Of a stretch of DNA of 64,000 nucleotides, positions 9,250-18,727 are shown in pieces (positions within the stretch are counted from its first letter, which is position 1; each line of letters opens with the position of its first letter). Under the pieces are notes generated by a model. It did not search any database, was not told the DNA's origin, and worked only from the letters and a program-made list of their open reading frames with translations. The position numbers were made by a program, and so were the translations under genes. Origin of the DNA: Candidatus Planktophila sp. (GTDB lineage: Bacteria > Actinomycetota > Actinomycetes > Nanopelagicales > Nanopelagicaceae); NCBI GenBank assembly GCA_021741905.1, contig JAIOWZ010000003.1:26117-90116 (forward strand), in the 5' to 3' direction.

Positions 9250-9260
9250 AGTCGTCTCCC

Positions 9261-10208
9261 TTAATCCATCGTCACATACTGAGGGCTAGTGTAATAACCA
9301 TCATCCATCTTCATGCGTTGCATCAAAAGGTCATTGAGCAATGCACTGGCACCAATTCGAAAGAGTTTCGGATTAAGCCAATCTGGTCCAACAGTTTCAT
9401 TGACCAAAACTAATTGCTTGATTGCATCTTTAGTATTACGGATTCCGCCGGCAGGTTTAACCCCAATGCGCACTTGGGTCATCTCATAGAAGTCGCGTAC
9501 GGCTTCCAGCATCACCAACACAACTGGGGGAGTTGCAGCTGGTGCAACCTTTCCCGTAGATGTCTTTATAAAGTCGGCACCTGCTGCCATTGCCAAGAAT
9601 GATGCTTTGCGAACATTGTCATATGTAACTAATTCGCCAGTTTCGAAGATAACCTTTAAGTGCGCCTTATCGCCACATACTTCGCGGATTTGTACGATCT
9701 CATTGAAAACATCGATGTAGCGACCTGCCAGAAAAGCGCCACGATCAATCACCATATCGATTTCTGCAGCACCTGCATCAATGGCATCTTGAGTATCTTG
9801 AATCTTGACCGGCATTGACGCGCGACCAGAAGGAAAAGCAGTTGAAACCGCTGCTACTGGGACATGTTGGCCACCAATTAAATCAAGATGCGTGCGAGCA
9901 ACTGCAACCATGTCGTTGTAGACGCACACGGCGCCGACGCTAGGAACCGTTGAATCAGTTGGGTCTGGTCTAACAGCTTTTGTACACAAAGCCTTTACTT
10001 TCCCAGGAGTATCTGCGCCTTCAAGAGTTGTTAAGTCCACCATGGTAATTGCAGTATCAATCGCCCAGCGCTTTGAAGTTGTTTTGATGCTTCTAGTTGC
10101 AAGCATGGCTGCTCGGGCTTCAGCACCCACTTGGTCTACACCAGAGAGATTGCCAAGGTAGCTCTTTAGTGAGGCATCAGAGCCATCAACTAGACCATAA
10201 AAACTCAC
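9261..10208 (-). CDS. deoC: Deoxyribose-phosphate aldolase
   Basis: It cleaves 2-deoxyribose 5-phosphate to glyceraldehyde 3-phosphate and acetaldehyde by Schiff-base chemistry. The protein has 315 residues, longer than the roughly 220-260 of the short bacterial form, with an N-terminal extension of about 50 residues typical of some actinobacterial and eukaryotic forms. The Schiff-base lysine is in FIKTSTGK near residue 210. A second conserved lysine is in IGVKPAGGIR near 250, and EIDMVIDRGAF is near 150. It starts at GTG overlapping the mutase stop (GTGA) and is followed by the aldehyde dehydrogenase that can remove acetaldehyde. It links deoxynucleoside salvage on the other strand to glycolysis. 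Confidence 0.95.
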   Translation of the reverse strand: MSFYGLVDGSDASLKSYLGNLSGVDQVGAEARAAMLATRSIKTTSKRWAIDTAITMVDLTTLEGADTPGKVKALCTKAVRPDPTDSTVPSVGAVCVYNDMVAVARTHLDLIGGQHVPVAAVSTAFPSGRASMPVKIQDTQDAIDAGAAEIDMVIDRGAFLAGRYIDVFNEIVQIREVCGDKAHLKVIFETGELVTYDNVRKASFLAMAAGADFIKTSTGKVAPAATPPVVLVMLEAVRDFYEMTQVRIGVKPAGGIRNTKDAIKQLVLVNETVGPDWLNPKLFRIGASALLNDLLMQRMKMDDGYYTSPQYVTMD

Positions 10209-11821
10209 GATAACAATTCCTTAAGCGGTGGACGTAGTTGATCCAAAACAACTTGCGCAGTTTTCGAATCCTTTTCAATAACCTCAATGTAACACTTCAT
10301 CTTTGCTTCAGTACCGCTGGGACGAATAATAATCCGAACACCACCATCTAGCCAGATTCTCAATCCATCTGTCGGTGGCAACCCATCGGTAGGGGTAGCC
10401 AAATCATCAATTGATGTAACTACCCGACCTGCAATATTTTGTGGTGGGTTAGCACGAAGTCCACCGAGTATGACATCTACTTTGGATAAATCACTTAAGC
10501 GGATAGAAATCTGTTCAGTCGCGTGAAATCCATGGCGGGACCAAATTTCATCCAATAAATCAAGAAGAGTCTTTCCATCTGCTGCAAGATCTGTTGCAAT
10601 TTGTGCCACAGTAATTGCTGCCGAAATTCCATCTTTGTCATTTACAGTTTTTGCATCAACAGCGTAACCAAGTGCTTCTTCATAGCCGAAGGTCAGATTC
10701 TTGACTTTTGCTAGCCACTTGAATCCAGTCAGAGTTTCCTTGAATTCAATGTTGTAGTGTCCAGCAATTTTTTTCAGGATTGAAGAGGAAACAATGGAGT
10801 TAGCAAAAATACCGTCGCTACTCTTTCGAGCAATAGATTCGCCCAATATCGCGCCTAATTCATCGCCACGAAGCATGCGCCAGCCTGTTACCGGGTCTTT
10901 AACCGCAGTAGCACATCGGTCTGCATCTGGATCATTTGCAATAACTAGATCTGCATCAAATGTCTTGGCTGTTTCAAGTGCTAAATCAATTGCACCTGGT
11001 TCTTCTGGATTAGGAAATGCAACTGTAGGAAAATCCGGATTTGGTGCGGCTTGTGCAGCTACCAGGATTGGCGATGGATAACCTGCTTTATGGAAAACCC
11101 GTTGAAGGGTTTCGGTGCCAACGCCATGCATCGCTGTATAAACAATTTTCAGTGTTCCTGGAGTTGTGGCAAGAGATGCTGTGCACTCGATGTACTTTTC
11201 AATTAACTCTTCACCAAGGACTGTCCAAACTTTTCCGCGAGGTAGTTCTTTTAGGGATGTAATGGCATCAATTTTGTGTGCAATTGAAACATCGGTGGGC
11301 GAGACAATTTGAGATCCACGGTATTCGATCCCATCTACACTTCCACCAAGGTAGACCTTGTAACCATTATCTTGAGGAGGGTTATGACTTGCCGTAACCA
11401 TGATTCCTACATCGCAACCCAATTCATTAGTTGCAAATGCTAAAACTGGAGTTGGTAGCGGACGTGGCAAGACAAAAACCTTCATTCCGGCACCGCTCAT
11501 GATCTCAGCAGTTTCAAATGTGTAATCTTCAGATCCATAGCGGGCATCGCGACCAATTACGACCGAAGTTAAGTTGTGTTCGCGCATGTATACGACTATT
11601 CCAGCTGCGGTGCGACCAACAACTGCGCGATTCATTCCAGATGGACCGGGGCGGTTAGGACCGCGCAGCCCTGCTGTTCCAAATTGCAAAAAGCCATTAA
11701 AGGATGTGCGAAGTTCGCTTTCATTATTTGTATCAAGCCATTGCTGTAATTGAGAAGCTGTAATGGGATCTGGATCATCAGCAATCCAAGCTTGAACTTC
11801 GCCCACTAACGATTGATCCAT
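10205..11821 (-). CDS. Alpha-D-phosphohexomutase family enzyme, probable phosphopentomutase
   Basis: It is a sugar-phosphate mutase of 538 residues from the chosen ATG at 11821; a TTG 24 bases upstream is the alternative. Alignment of the first helix (QAWIADDPDP) with relatives favours the ATG. The phosphoserine motif TASHNPPQDNGYKVY is near residues 140-155. The metal-binding loop DPDADRCA is near 295, the sugar-specificity loop GYEEALGY near 365, and RPSGTEAKMKCYIE near 505 binds phosphate. Linked to deoC (GTGA overlap), it most likely converts (deoxy)ribose 1-phosphate into the 5-phosphate, the job of phosphopentomutase. The same family also contains glucose-1-phosphate mutases (mycobacterial pmmB lies beside add/deoA as I remember), so glucose 1-phosphate is an alternative substrate. 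Confidence 0.88.
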   Translation of the reverse strand: MDQSLVGEVQAWIADDPDPITASQLQQWLDTNNESELRTSFNGFLQFGTAGLRGPNRPGPSGMNRAVVGRTAAGIVVYMREHNLTSVVIGRDARYGSEDYTFETAEIMSGAGMKVFVLPRPLPTPVLAFATNELGCDVGIMVTASHNPPQDNGYKVYLGGSVDGIEYRGSQIVSPTDVSIAHKIDAITSLKELPRGKVWTVLGEELIEKYIECTASLATTPGTLKIVYTAMHGVGTETLQRVFHKAGYPSPILVAAQAAPNPDFPTVAFPNPEEPGAIDLALETAKTFDADLVIANDPDADRCATAVKDPVTGWRMLRGDELGAILGESIARKSSDGIFANSIVSSSILKKIAGHYNIEFKETLTGFKWLAKVKNLTFGYEEALGYAVDAKTVNDKDGISAAITVAQIATDLAADGKTLLDLLDEIWSRHGFHATEQISIRLSDLSKVDVILGGLRANPPQNIAGRVVTSIDDLATPTDGLPPTDGLRIWLDGGVRIIIRPSGTEAKMKCYIEVIEKDSKTAQVVLDQLRPPLKELLS

Positions 11822-11862
11822 GTGCTTAGAGTAACTTCGGGGCAACCCTTTGAGAAGTCGGA

Positions 11863-13581
11863 CTATTTATCGATAATGTCACAGAGATTAGTTCCACTTG
11901 AAACAGTGGTTCCAATAACGGCTGTGAGATTGGAGATTACGCCCGCCTTGTGAGCAGTTAAGGGCTGCTCCATTTTCATCGCTTCAAGAACAAAGATCAG
12001 GTCGCCAACCTCAACAGATGCACCTTCTTCTACTGCAATCTTAACAACGGTGCCTTGCATTGGACTTGTAAGTCCTGAACCGCTTGATCCACCAGCCATA
12101 GTTTGCTTTGCACGGTGCCGTTTTATAACTGGCTTTGGTGCGTGAACAAGAACTTCAAATCGCTTTCCATTTACTTCCGTAACAAGATATTCAGGTGCCA
12201 TGTGAGTTTCAAGAGGCGGTTCACTGAAAGTGAAAGCTGGAATTTGATTGTTGAATTCATTTTCGATGTAACTTGTATAAACCGTGAAATTCTTTGTGTA
12301 CGCAGGATCTTCAAGAATTGCACGATGGAATGGAATTGCAGTTGCTAATCCGCCCACTTTGAATTCAGAAAGTGCTCGTCGAGCGCGTTCAATAGCTTGC
12401 TCGCGCGTTGCACCGGTAACAATTAACTTTGCAAGAAGTGAATCAAAGTTGCCGCCGATTGTGTCGCCACCTTGGAAGCCTGCATCAACTCGAACTCCAG
12501 GACCTGTTGGGATTTCCCATTCAGTTATACGACCTGGTGCAGGCAAGAATGAACGACCAGGATCTTCTCCATTGATTCTAAATTCTATGGAATGTCCACG
12601 AATTACAGGATCATCAAATCCAAGTGCTTCACCATCTGCAATTCTGAACTGTTCACGCACAAGATCAAGACCTGTCACTTCTTCACTGACGGGGTGTTCA
12701 ACTTGTAAACGTGTATTTACCTCAAGAAATGAAATGGTTCCATCGGTGCCTACTAAGAACTCACATGTTCCAGCACCGATGTAGCCTGCTTCCTTCATGA
12801 TCGCTTTACTTGAACGATAGAGCTCATCATTTTGTGCTTGGGTCAAAAATGGAGCAGGTGCTTCTTCAACTAGTTTTTGGTGACGGCGTTGCAATGAGCA
12901 GTCACGGGTACTAACAACAACTGCGTGGCCATGCTTATCAACCAAGACTTGAGTTTCAACATGTCGGGGCTTGTCTAAGTAGCGCTCCACGAAGCACTCT
13001 CCGCGACCAAAACCAGAAATTGCTTCACGCGCCGCTGATGCAAATAGCTCTGGAATCTCTTCCATAGTGCGCGCAACTTTAAGTCCGCGTCCACCACCGC
13101 CGTGTGCAGCCTTTATGGCAACCGGCAAACCATGTTCCTTTGCAAATGCAGTTACCTCTTCATGGCCAGCAACCGGATCTTTTGTTCCGGCAACCAGTGG
13201 GGCACCTGCTTTTGCTGCGATCTTACGTGCAGAAACCTTGTCACCTAATGCGCGAATTGCTTCTGGTGGTGGTCCAATCCAGGTGAGGCCCGCATCAATT
13301 ACTGCTTGCGCAAAGTTCGCATTCTCTGAAAGGAATCCATAACCAGGGTGGACAGCATCTGCGCCAGATTCTTTTGCAACAGCAATTAGTTTTTCAATAT
13401 CTAAATATGTTTGTGTGGCCGTTGTGCCATGGAGTGAATAGGCGGTATCTGCCATTTGGGCATGAAGTGATGTGCGATCTTCATCTGAATACACTGCAAC
13501 ACTTTCGATGCCGTGATCCTTGCAGGCACGGATAACGCGAACGGCAATTTCACCACGATTAGCAATCAGCACACGTTTCAT
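11863..13581 (-). CDS. accA: Acyl-CoA (acetyl/propionyl) carboxylase biotin carboxylase + BCCP subunit
   Basis: It carboxylates its own biotin using ATP and bicarbonate and passes the carboxyl to the beta subunit, giving malonyl- or methylmalonyl-CoA. The start at 13581 begins [19 protein letters not shown], the usual N-terminus, and overlaps the maf stop as ATGA; an upstream in-frame ATG (13605) would add eight residues inside maf. Biotin carboxylase occupies about residues 1-450, with the ATP-grasp glycine loop [11 protein letters not shown] near 160 and [12 protein letters not shown] near 285. A linker and a C-terminal biotinyl domain with EAMKMEQPL near 540 follow. BirA, encoded nearby at 15955, would attach the biotin. 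Confidence 0.93.
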   Translation of the reverse strand: MKRVLIANRGEIAVRVIRACKDHGIESVAVYSDEDRTSLHAQMADTAYSLHGTTATQTYLDIEKLIAVAKESGADAVHPGYGFLSENANFAQAVIDAGLTWIGPPPEAIRALGDKVSARKIAAKAGAPLVAGTKDPVAGHEEVTAFAKEHGLPVAIKAAHGGGGRGLKVARTMEEIPELFASAAREAISGFGRGECFVERYLDKPRHVETQVLVDKHGHAVVVSTRDCSLQRRHQKLVEEAPAPFLTQAQNDELYRSSKAIMKEAGYIGAGTCEFLVGTDGTISFLEVNTRLQVEHPVSEEVTGLDLVREQFRIADGEALGFDDPVIRGHSIEFRINGEDPGRSFLPAPGRITEWEIPTGPGVRVDAGFQGGDTIGGNFDSLLAKLIVTGATREQAIERARRALSEFKVGGLATAIPFHRAILEDPAYTKNFTVYTSYIENEFNNQIPAFTFSEPPLETHMAPEYLVTEVNGKRFEVLVHAPKPVIKRHRAKQTMAGGSSGSGLTSPMQGTVVKIAVEEGASVEVGDLIFVLEAMKMEQPLTAHKAGVISNLTAVIGTTVSSGTNLCDIIDK

Positions 13582-14180
13582 TTCATTGCCTTCACTTGTG
13601 GCCATGTATATCCAAGTTGAGTAAATGCCTTACGCACAAATGGCATTGAAATACCAACGACATTTGTATAGTCACCTTCTATTGAGGGAATAAATGGTGA
13701 ACTAAACCCATCTAGGGTAAAGCCGCCAGCAACATGTAGTGGCTCCTCAGTAGCAACGTAATCTGCAACTTCTTCATCACTCATGTGATCAAAAGTAACC
13801 CGAGTTGTTACACGATCTGAAATTTCAAGATCTTTGACGGTATCAATTATGCAGTGACCGGTATGAAGCAGGCCAGAGTTTCCTCGGACTCGCATAGCGC
13901 GTTCTGTTGCGATTTCTGGAGTACCTGGCTTACCAAGTGAAACTCCATCAAATTCAAAGGTCGAGTCACACCCAATAATAATTGCCGGGAAATCAATTTG
14001 TTCACGAACTGTATGAGCTTTCGTGATTGCCAAAGCAATGACCAAATCTGCAGGCTGCATGGCATTGAAAAAATCTGTTTCTTCATCAACATTGCTGATC
14101 ATGATCTTGGGGGACAAGCCAGCAGACTCCAATAAGCGACGTCGGCTAGTGGATTGTGATGCTAAAACAATTGTCGGCAT
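13578..14180 (-). CDS. Maf-like nucleoside triphosphate pyrophosphatase
   Basis: It is a house-cleaning enzyme that hydrolyses non-canonical or methylated nucleoside triphosphates to monophosphates. The protein has 200 residues. The N-terminal [15 protein letters not shown] matches the family P-loop-like motif (S-x-S-x-R-R-x-L-L). The conserved GCDS at about residue 68 carries the catalytic acid, and [13 protein letters not shown] near 170 closes the fold. It sits between accE and accA exactly as in mycobacteria, as I remember. Its stop overlaps the accA start (ATGA), and it starts three bases after the accE stop. Placement inside a carboxylase operon is probably historical linkage; I see no sequence reason for a role in fatty acid synthesis. 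Confidence 0.9.
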   Translation of the reverse strand: MPTIVLASQSTSRRRLLESAGLSPKIMISNVDEETDFFNAMQPADLVIALAITKAHTVREQIDFPAIIIGCDSTFEFDGVSLGKPGTPEIATERAMRVRGNSGLLHTGHCIIDTVKDLEISDRVTTRVTFDHMSDEEVADYVATEEPLHVAGGFTLDGFSSPFIPSIEGDYTNVVGISMPFVRKAFTQLGYTWPQVKAMK

Positions 14181-14182
14181 TG

Positions 14183-14365
14183 TTATCCAAACCTTCTTGC
14201 ACCGAATGTCATCTGATGCGGAAGTGGCTGACGCAACTGTGGCAATCCGTAAAGACTGCGGCGAATCACAGGCGTGAGCTCTTCACGTTTGTGTTGGGCC
14301 ATGACAGCCTCAATCACAGCCAACTCTTCAGAAGTTGGATTCCCAGAGGTAATTTCAAATTGCAT
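14183..14365 (-). CDS. accE: Acyl-CoA carboxylase epsilon subunit
   Basis: This is a 60-residue protein with the actinobacterial epsilon-subunit signature near its N-terminus (ITSGNPTSEELAVIEAVMAQ). A basic, proline-rich C-terminal half follows (LPQLRQPLPHQMTFGARRFG). In other actinobacteria this small subunit stabilises the alpha-beta acyl-CoA carboxylase complex and raises its activity. Its start codon shares one base with the stop of the beta subunit (TAATG), so expression is tied to the beta subunit. The typical closing Trp-rich segment is modified (QMTFGARRFG). Size, position between beta subunit and maf, and the N-terminal motif together make the assignment firm. Confidence 0.85.
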   Translation of the reverse strand: MQFEITSGNPTSEELAVIEAVMAQHKREELTPVIRRSLYGLPQLRQPLPHQMTFGARRFG

Positions 14366-15936
14366 TACAGAGGAATGTTTCCGTGTTTGCGAGCCGGCAA
14401 GATATCGCGCTTTGTCTTTAGGGTTCTAAATGCTTTGGTGATGTATGCCCGAGATTGGCTAGGTTCAATAACTGTGTCAATTGTTCCGCGCTCTGCAGCC
14501 AAATAAGGATTTGCAAGTGATTCGTTGTAATCCTTTACCAACTCAGCACGCTTTGCTTCAGGATCTTTAGCATCTGCTAAATCCTTACGATACAAAATGT
14601 TTACCGCACCTTGCGCACCCATGACAGCGATTTCAGCACTTGGCCATGCGAAGTTAATGTCACTGCCGAGGTATTTAGATCCCATGACAATGAAGGCTCC
14701 ACCATAGGCTTTGCGAGTAATAAGAGTTACTAACGGAACAGAAGCTTCAGCATATGCATACAGCAATTTAGCTCCACGGCGGATGATTCCATCCCACTCT
14801 TGTTCCGTACCAGGCAAGAAACCCGGAACATCTACAAGAGTAAGAATTGGAATATTAAAGGCATCGCAGAAACGCAGGAAGCGTGCTGCTTTTTCACTGG
14901 AATTGATATCAAGGGTTCCTGCTAATTGATTGGGCTGGTTAGCAATGATTCCAATTGATTCACCTTCAATACGCGCAAAACCAACGACGATGTTTGGTGC
15001 ATAGAGCGCATGAACCTCTAAGAATTCGCCTTCATCTACTAACGCCTGAATTAAAACCTTCATGTCATATGGCTGGTTAGGACTATCAGGAATCAAAGTA
15101 TCAAGTGCAATATCTGAAGCCTTCTTTTCCAAAGTTTCAGTAGGTGGCAAATGAGGTGTGGCATCCATATTGTTTGATGGAAGATAGGAAAGAAGTGCTT
15201 TTACATAATCAATGGCATCATCTTCATTTTCGGCTAAGTAATGAGAGTTACCGGTGCGAGTGTTATGTGTTCGTGCGCCACCAAGCTCTTCCATTCCAAC
15301 TTCTTCACCGGTCACGGTCTTGATGACATCAGGACCGGTAATAAACATGTGCGATGTTTCATTGACCATCACCGTGAAATCTGTAAGTGCCGGTGAGTAA
15401 GCAGAGCCACCAGCACATGGACCAAGAATCAGTGAGATCTGGGGGATGACACCAGAAGATCGTGTGTTGAGGCGGAAGATTTTGCCGTAGCCATTAAGAG
15501 ATGCAACGCCTTCCTGAATACGAGCTCCACCCGAATCATTAATTCCAATAAGTGGAATTCCGGATTTAAGTGCGAACTCGGCGATCTTTACAATCTTCTC
15601 TGCGTGAACTTCTCCCAAGGAGCCACCCATTACGGTGAAATCCTGTGAATACAAAGCTATTGGTCGACCATCAACAGTTGCTGTTCCGATCACAACACCA
15701 TCACCGTAAGGACGATTTTTTTCCATTCCAAATTGCGTAGAACGGTGACGGGCAAACTCATCGATTTCGGTAAATGAATCAGCATCAACCAGCAATGCAA
15801 TTCTTTCGCGAGCAGATTTCTTACCCTTTGAGTGCTGCTTTTCAACGGCACGCTCGGATCCACCATGGATGGCTTCCTCAACACGATCGCGAAGATCTTC
15901 TATTTTCCCGGCAGTTGTATGCAGATCACGGCTCAT
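14365..15936 (-). CDS. accB: Acyl-CoA carboxylase carboxyltransferase (beta) subunit
   Basis: It transfers the carboxyl group from biotin to acetyl- or propionyl-CoA. The protein has 523 residues with two crotonase-like halves. The first contains [19 protein letters not shown] near residues 95-115 and [14 protein letters not shown] near 130. The second contains [12 protein letters not shown] near 380, followed by the [11 protein letters not shown] oxyanion-hole region near 425. The N-terminal basic [14 protein letters not shown] segment is typical of AccD5/PccB proteins. The ATG lies 18 bp from the divergent birA start, and a TANNNT box ends six bases upstream of it, suggesting a leaderless message. 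Substrate choice (acetyl versus propionyl) cannot be read with confidence. Confidence 0.94.
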   Translation of the reverse strand: MSRDLHTTAGKIEDLRDRVEEAIHGGSERAVEKQHSKGKKSARERIALLVDADSFTEIDEFARHRSTQFGMEKNRPYGDGVVIGTATVDGRPIALYSQDFTVMGGSLGEVHAEKIVKIAEFALKSGIPLIGINDSGGARIQEGVASLNGYGKIFRLNTRSSGVIPQISLILGPCAGGSAYSPALTDFTVMVNETSHMFITGPDVIKTVTGEEVGMEELGGARTHNTRTGNSHYLAENEDDAIDYVKALLSYLPSNNMDATPHLPPTETLEKKASDIALDTLIPDSPNQPYDMKVLIQALVDEGEFLEVHALYAPNIVVGFARIEGESIGIIANQPNQLAGTLDINSSEKAARFLRFCDAFNIPILTLVDVPGFLPGTEQEWDGIIRRGAKLLYAYAEASVPLVTLITRKAYGGAFIVMGSKYLGSDINFAWPSAEIAVMGAQGAVNILYRKDLADAKDPEAKRAELVKDYNESLANPYLAAERGTIDTVIEPSQSRAYITKAFRTLKTKRDILPARKHGNIPL

Positions 15937-15954
15937 GGGCGTACGGTACTAGGC
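15937..15954. promoter_or_regulatory. Overlapping divergent -10 boxes between accB and birA
   Basis: Only 18 bp separate the two divergent start codons. On the plus strand TACGGT (15942-15947) ends seven bases before the birA GTG. On the minus strand TACCGT (15948-15943) ends six bases before the accB ATG. The two boxes share five bases, so one polymerase would exclude the other. The spacing implies transcription starting at or next to the start codon. This is inferred from pattern only. Confidence 0.55.
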
Positions 15955-16713
15955 GTGGGCAAAGAATTGTTAAGTGCAGCGCTTGATCCGGCAGAGATCG
16001 ATAGATTAATTACGCCTTACTGGCGAGTAAGCGTGGTTGAACTCACGAGCTCTACGCAAGGGGATTTAGTACAACGAGTTCGCGATGGAAATGCGCATGT
16101 CGGGGATGTAATTGCTGCAGAGTTTCAAAGTGCTGGCCGAGGACGATTAGATCGGACCTTTGAAGCACCCAAAGGAACTGCATTGTTATTTTCTTTTTAC
16201 ATCGAACCACAACGCAATCGTGATGACTGGGGATGGATCCCGTTAATTGCTGGTTACAGTGTTGCAAAGACACTGCATGCCTTTCATGCAACACTTAAAT
16301 GGCCCAACGATATTTTAATTAAAAACAAAAAAGTTTCTGGTCTAATTGCAGAAGTTGTTGGCAACGGGGTAGTAATTGGAATCGGCATTAACGTTGGCAT
16401 GAGTGAAGATCAACTACCTGTAGAGACAGCAACATCCTTGCTAGTTGAAGGCGGAGTTGATTTAACACGAGATGAAATCTTATGCGAAGTATTGGAAGAG
16501 TTTGAGGATCATTTTCTCCAATGGGATCAAGGCATTGACGAGGTTCAGGCGCTCTACGTGCATCTATGTGGCACGTTAGGCAAGGAGGTTCGAGTTGAAT
16601 ACCCTGGCGGGGCTACACACTTGGCTATAGCTGAATCAATTTCAGATATTGGCGCGCTCATCTTGGATGATGGGACTCATGTTCAATCTGCCGATGTAAT
16701 TCATCTACGATAA
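15955..16713 (+). CDS. birA: Biotin--[acetyl-CoA-carboxylase] ligase (no DNA-binding domain)
   Basis: It activates biotin with ATP and attaches it to the carboxylase biotinyl domain. The chosen GTG at 15955 gives 252 residues beginning VGKELLSAALDPAEIDR; longer in-frame options run into accB on the other strand. The biotin-binding motif AGRGRLDRTFEAPKG (GRGRxxR) is near residues 73-88. KWPNDILIKNKKVSGLIAE near 135 carries the catalytic lysine region, and a C-terminal SH3-like domain follows. There is no N-terminal helix-turn-helix, so this is a monofunctional ligase rather than a repressor. It faces the carboxylase genes whose product it modifies. Confidence 0.92.
   Translation: MGKELLSAALDPAEIDRLITPYWRVSVVELTSSTQGDLVQRVRDGNAHVGDVIAAEFQSAGRGRLDRTFEAPKGTALLFSFYIEPQRNRDDWGWIPLIAGYSVAKTLHAFHATLKWPNDILIKNKKVSGLIAEVVGNGVVIGIGINVGMSEDQLPVETATSLLVEGGVDLTRDEILCEVLEEFEDHFLQWDQGIDEVQALYVHLCGTLGKEVRVEYPGGATHLAIAESISDIGALILDDGTHVQSADVIHLR
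16706..16711 (+). promoter_or_regulatory. TANNNT box for purK, overlapping the birA stop codon
   Basis: TACGAT ends exactly six bases before the purK GTG and overlaps the first base of the birA TAA. This spacing recurs at many starts in the window and suggests a leaderless purK transcript in addition to any read-through from birA. Confidence 0.45.
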
Positions 16714-16717
16714 GCCG

Positions 16718-17830
16718 GTGAGCAAAGCCTTTCCAACAGTCGGAGTCATCGGCGCTGGACAACTTGCTCGAATGAGCATCGCACCTGCAACCGCCTTGGG
16801 TGTTGATTTATTCTTACTTGCAGCTGATTCCAAAGATTCTGCTGCTCAAATTGCCAAGCATGTTGTTGGTGATTACACCGATCTCAAAACAGTTCGAGAT
16901 TTTGCAGCACAATGCGATGTCGTTACCTTTGAACATGAATTGATTCCACTAAGCATTGTGAGAGCACTTGAGGCCGACGGAGTAGTTGTTCGTCCATCTT
17001 CAGCAGCATTTGAATTTTCGCAAGATAAAGCTGCAACGCGCCAAAAGTTGCAGGAATTTCCTTCGCCAAAATTCCAAATTGTGACTGCAGTAGATCAGGT
17101 GATTGAGTTTCCGGTGATCGCTAAAGCAATCTCAGGTGGGTATGACGGCCGTGGTGTTTGGAAAGTTAATTCAGCAAAAGAACTAGGTGATCTCTTGCAG
17201 CAGATACCGAAGCTACTAGTTGAAGAGTTAATTGAATTTGATTATGAGATCGCTGTGATGGTCGCGCGTTCTCCTCATGGACAAGCGACAACTTGGGCCC
17301 CTACGCAAACAGTTCAAAAAGATGGAATCTGTGTAATGACGATTTCTCCTGCACCGCTGCTTTCACCAGCATTAAGTGAAAAGGCACAAAAACTTGCCTT
17401 AGATGTTGCGGCTAAAGTTGCGGTAGTTGGCGTAATGGCAGTTGAAATGTTCGTAAAAGACGACAACTTATTCATTAATGAGTTGGCGATGCGTCCACAT
17501 AACTCTGGACACTGGACCATTGAAGGTTCACATACAAGTCAGTTCGAACAACATTTGCGGGCAGTCTTAGATCTGCCACTAGGTGACCCATCAATGACAG
17601 CACCCATAGCGGTCATGGGAAATATTTTAGGTGGAAGTAAGTCAGATATGTATCGTCCGTATCTTCACCTAATGGCACGCACGCCTGCCCTTCACTTCCA
17701 TCAATACAAGAAGGATGTGCGACCAGGTAGAAAGATTGGCCATGTAACTTTGTTAGGTAAAGACCTCGTAGAATTAACCCACGAAGTCCAACATGCTGTG
17801 GACTACATGAGCGGAGAAATCGATGAGTGA
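16718..17830 (+). CDS. purK: N5-carboxyaminoimidazole ribonucleotide synthase
   Basis: It uses ATP and bicarbonate to carboxylate aminoimidazole ribonucleotide at N5 in purine biosynthesis. This is an ATP-grasp protein of 370 residues starting at GTG. The N-terminal [12 protein letters not shown] forms the preATP-grasp nucleotide loop. [14 protein letters not shown] near residue 140 is the glycine-rich ATP loop, and [19 protein letters not shown] near 255-275 holds the metal-binding residues. It overlaps purE by eight bases, the usual purK-purE pairing. Few bases separate it from birA, so purine synthesis genes sit directly behind the carboxylase modification gene, as in mycobacteria. Confidence 0.95.
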   Translation: MSKAFPTVGVIGAGQLARMSIAPATALGVDLFLLAADSKDSAAQIAKHVVGDYTDLKTVRDFAAQCDVVTFEHELIPLSIVRALEADGVVVRPSSAAFEFSQDKAATRQKLQEFPSPKFQIVTAVDQVIEFPVIAKAISGGYDGRGVWKVNSAKELGDLLQQIPKLLVEELIEFDYEIAVMVARSPHGQATTWAPTQTVQKDGICVMTISPAPLLSPALSEKAQKLALDVAAKVAVVGVMAVEMFVKDDNLFINELAMRPHNSGHWTIEGSHTSQFEQHLRAVLDLPLGDPSMTAPIAVMGNILGGSKSDMYRPYLHLMARTPALHFHQYKKDVRPGRKIGHVTLLGKDLVELTHEVQHAVDYMSGEIDE

Positions 17831-18329
17831 TGTAGCAATCATCATGGGGTCAGATTCAGACTGGCCAACGATGGAAGATGCCGGAAAGATCTTGGATGAT
17901 CTTGGAATTTCGTATTCAGTAGATGTCGTTTCGGCACATCGCATGCCACTTGAGATGGTTGAGTTTGCACGAACAGCTCAATCAAAGGGTTATAAAGTAA
18001 TTATTGCCGGCGCGGGCGGTGCTGCACATTTACCTGGAATGGTGGCTTCATTAACAACGCTTCCCGTCATTGGTGTTCCAATTGCACTGAAAAATCTTGA
18101 TGGAATGGATTCCTTGCTCTCAATTGTCCAAATGCCGGCAGGTGTTCCGGTGGCAACAGTGGGAGTCGGTAATGCAAAGAATGCGGCGTTACTTGCAGCA
18201 AGAATTTTAGGCGCATCTGATGCAGCAATTTCAGCAAAGGTCGCAGATGGCTTAAAGGAAATCAACAAGATTGCAAAGGAAAAGGGCGAGAACCTAAACT
18301 CTCGTCGCAATCACAAAACAGGTTTTTAA
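17823..18329 (+). CDS. purE: N5-carboxyaminoimidazole ribonucleotide mutase
   Basis: It moves the carboxyl group of N5-CAIR to C4, giving CAIR. At 168 residues it is the normal size for the octameric class I enzyme. The N-terminal [12 protein letters not shown] carries the catalytic Asp/Ser loop. VSAHRMP near residue 41 holds the catalytic histidine, and [12 protein letters not shown] near 63-74 binds phosphate. It overlaps purK by eight bases. Its stop lies tail-to-tail with the CoA-binding protein gene and shares the four bases TTAA, leaving no room for a terminator. Confidence 0.96.
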   Translation: MSDVAIIMGSDSDWPTMEDAGKILDDLGISYSVDVVSAHRMPLEMVEFARTAQSKGYKVIIAGAGGAAHLPGMVASLTTLPVIGVPIALKNLDGMDSLLSIVQMPAGVPVATVGVGNAKNAALLAARILGASDAAISAKVADGLKEINKIAKEKGENLNSRRNHKTGF

Positions 18330-18727
18330 GCTCTAGCCCGATATTCAATCGCGGGGCAACGATCCATTACCGTTAGCAATCCAGCGGCTTGCGCGCGTGC
18401 AATTGCTTCATGATCAATCACATCTAATTGCAACCAAACAGCCTTTGCGCCGATGGCAATAGCTTCATCTACAACTTTGCCAACAAGTGTTGAATTAACA
18501 AAGCAATCAACGACATCTACAGATTCTGGAATCTCAGACAAGGTTTTGTAACCAGTTTCACTATGAACAATTTCGGCACGAGGGTATACCGGAATAATTC
18601 GGTGTCCTTTGTCTTGTAGAAGTTTTGCGACTCCAAAGGCAGCACGCTCAGGATTATTGCCAAGTCCAACTACTGCCCATGTCTTTAGTGCAAGGACAGC
18701 ATCAATTGTTTCCTTGGTATTAATCAG
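18326..18727 (-). CDS. CoA-binding (Rossmann) domain protein, start codon unclear
   Basis: This is a small cytosolic protein of about 133 residues of the CoA_binding_2 family. [25 protein letters not shown] supplies the nucleotide loop, [30 protein letters not shown] follows, and the end is [13 protein letters not shown], with the conserved RCPAIE motif. Its function is unknown in general; the family binds CoA and often occurs as a single domain. No ATG, GTG or TTG lies in frame between the conserved region and the upstream gene's body. The best starts are a CTG at 18727 or ATT at 18724, both overlapping the ugd stop and preceded by GGGGCG. An ATG at 18799 would require a 73-base overlap with ugd. 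Confidence 0.8.
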   Translation of the reverse strand: MINTKETIDAVLALKTWAVVGLGNNPERAAFGVAKLLQDKGHRIIPVYPRAEIVHSETGYKTLSEIPESVDVVDCFVNSTLVGKVVDEAIAIGAKAVWLQLDVIDHEAIARAQAAGLLTVMDRCPAIEYRARA

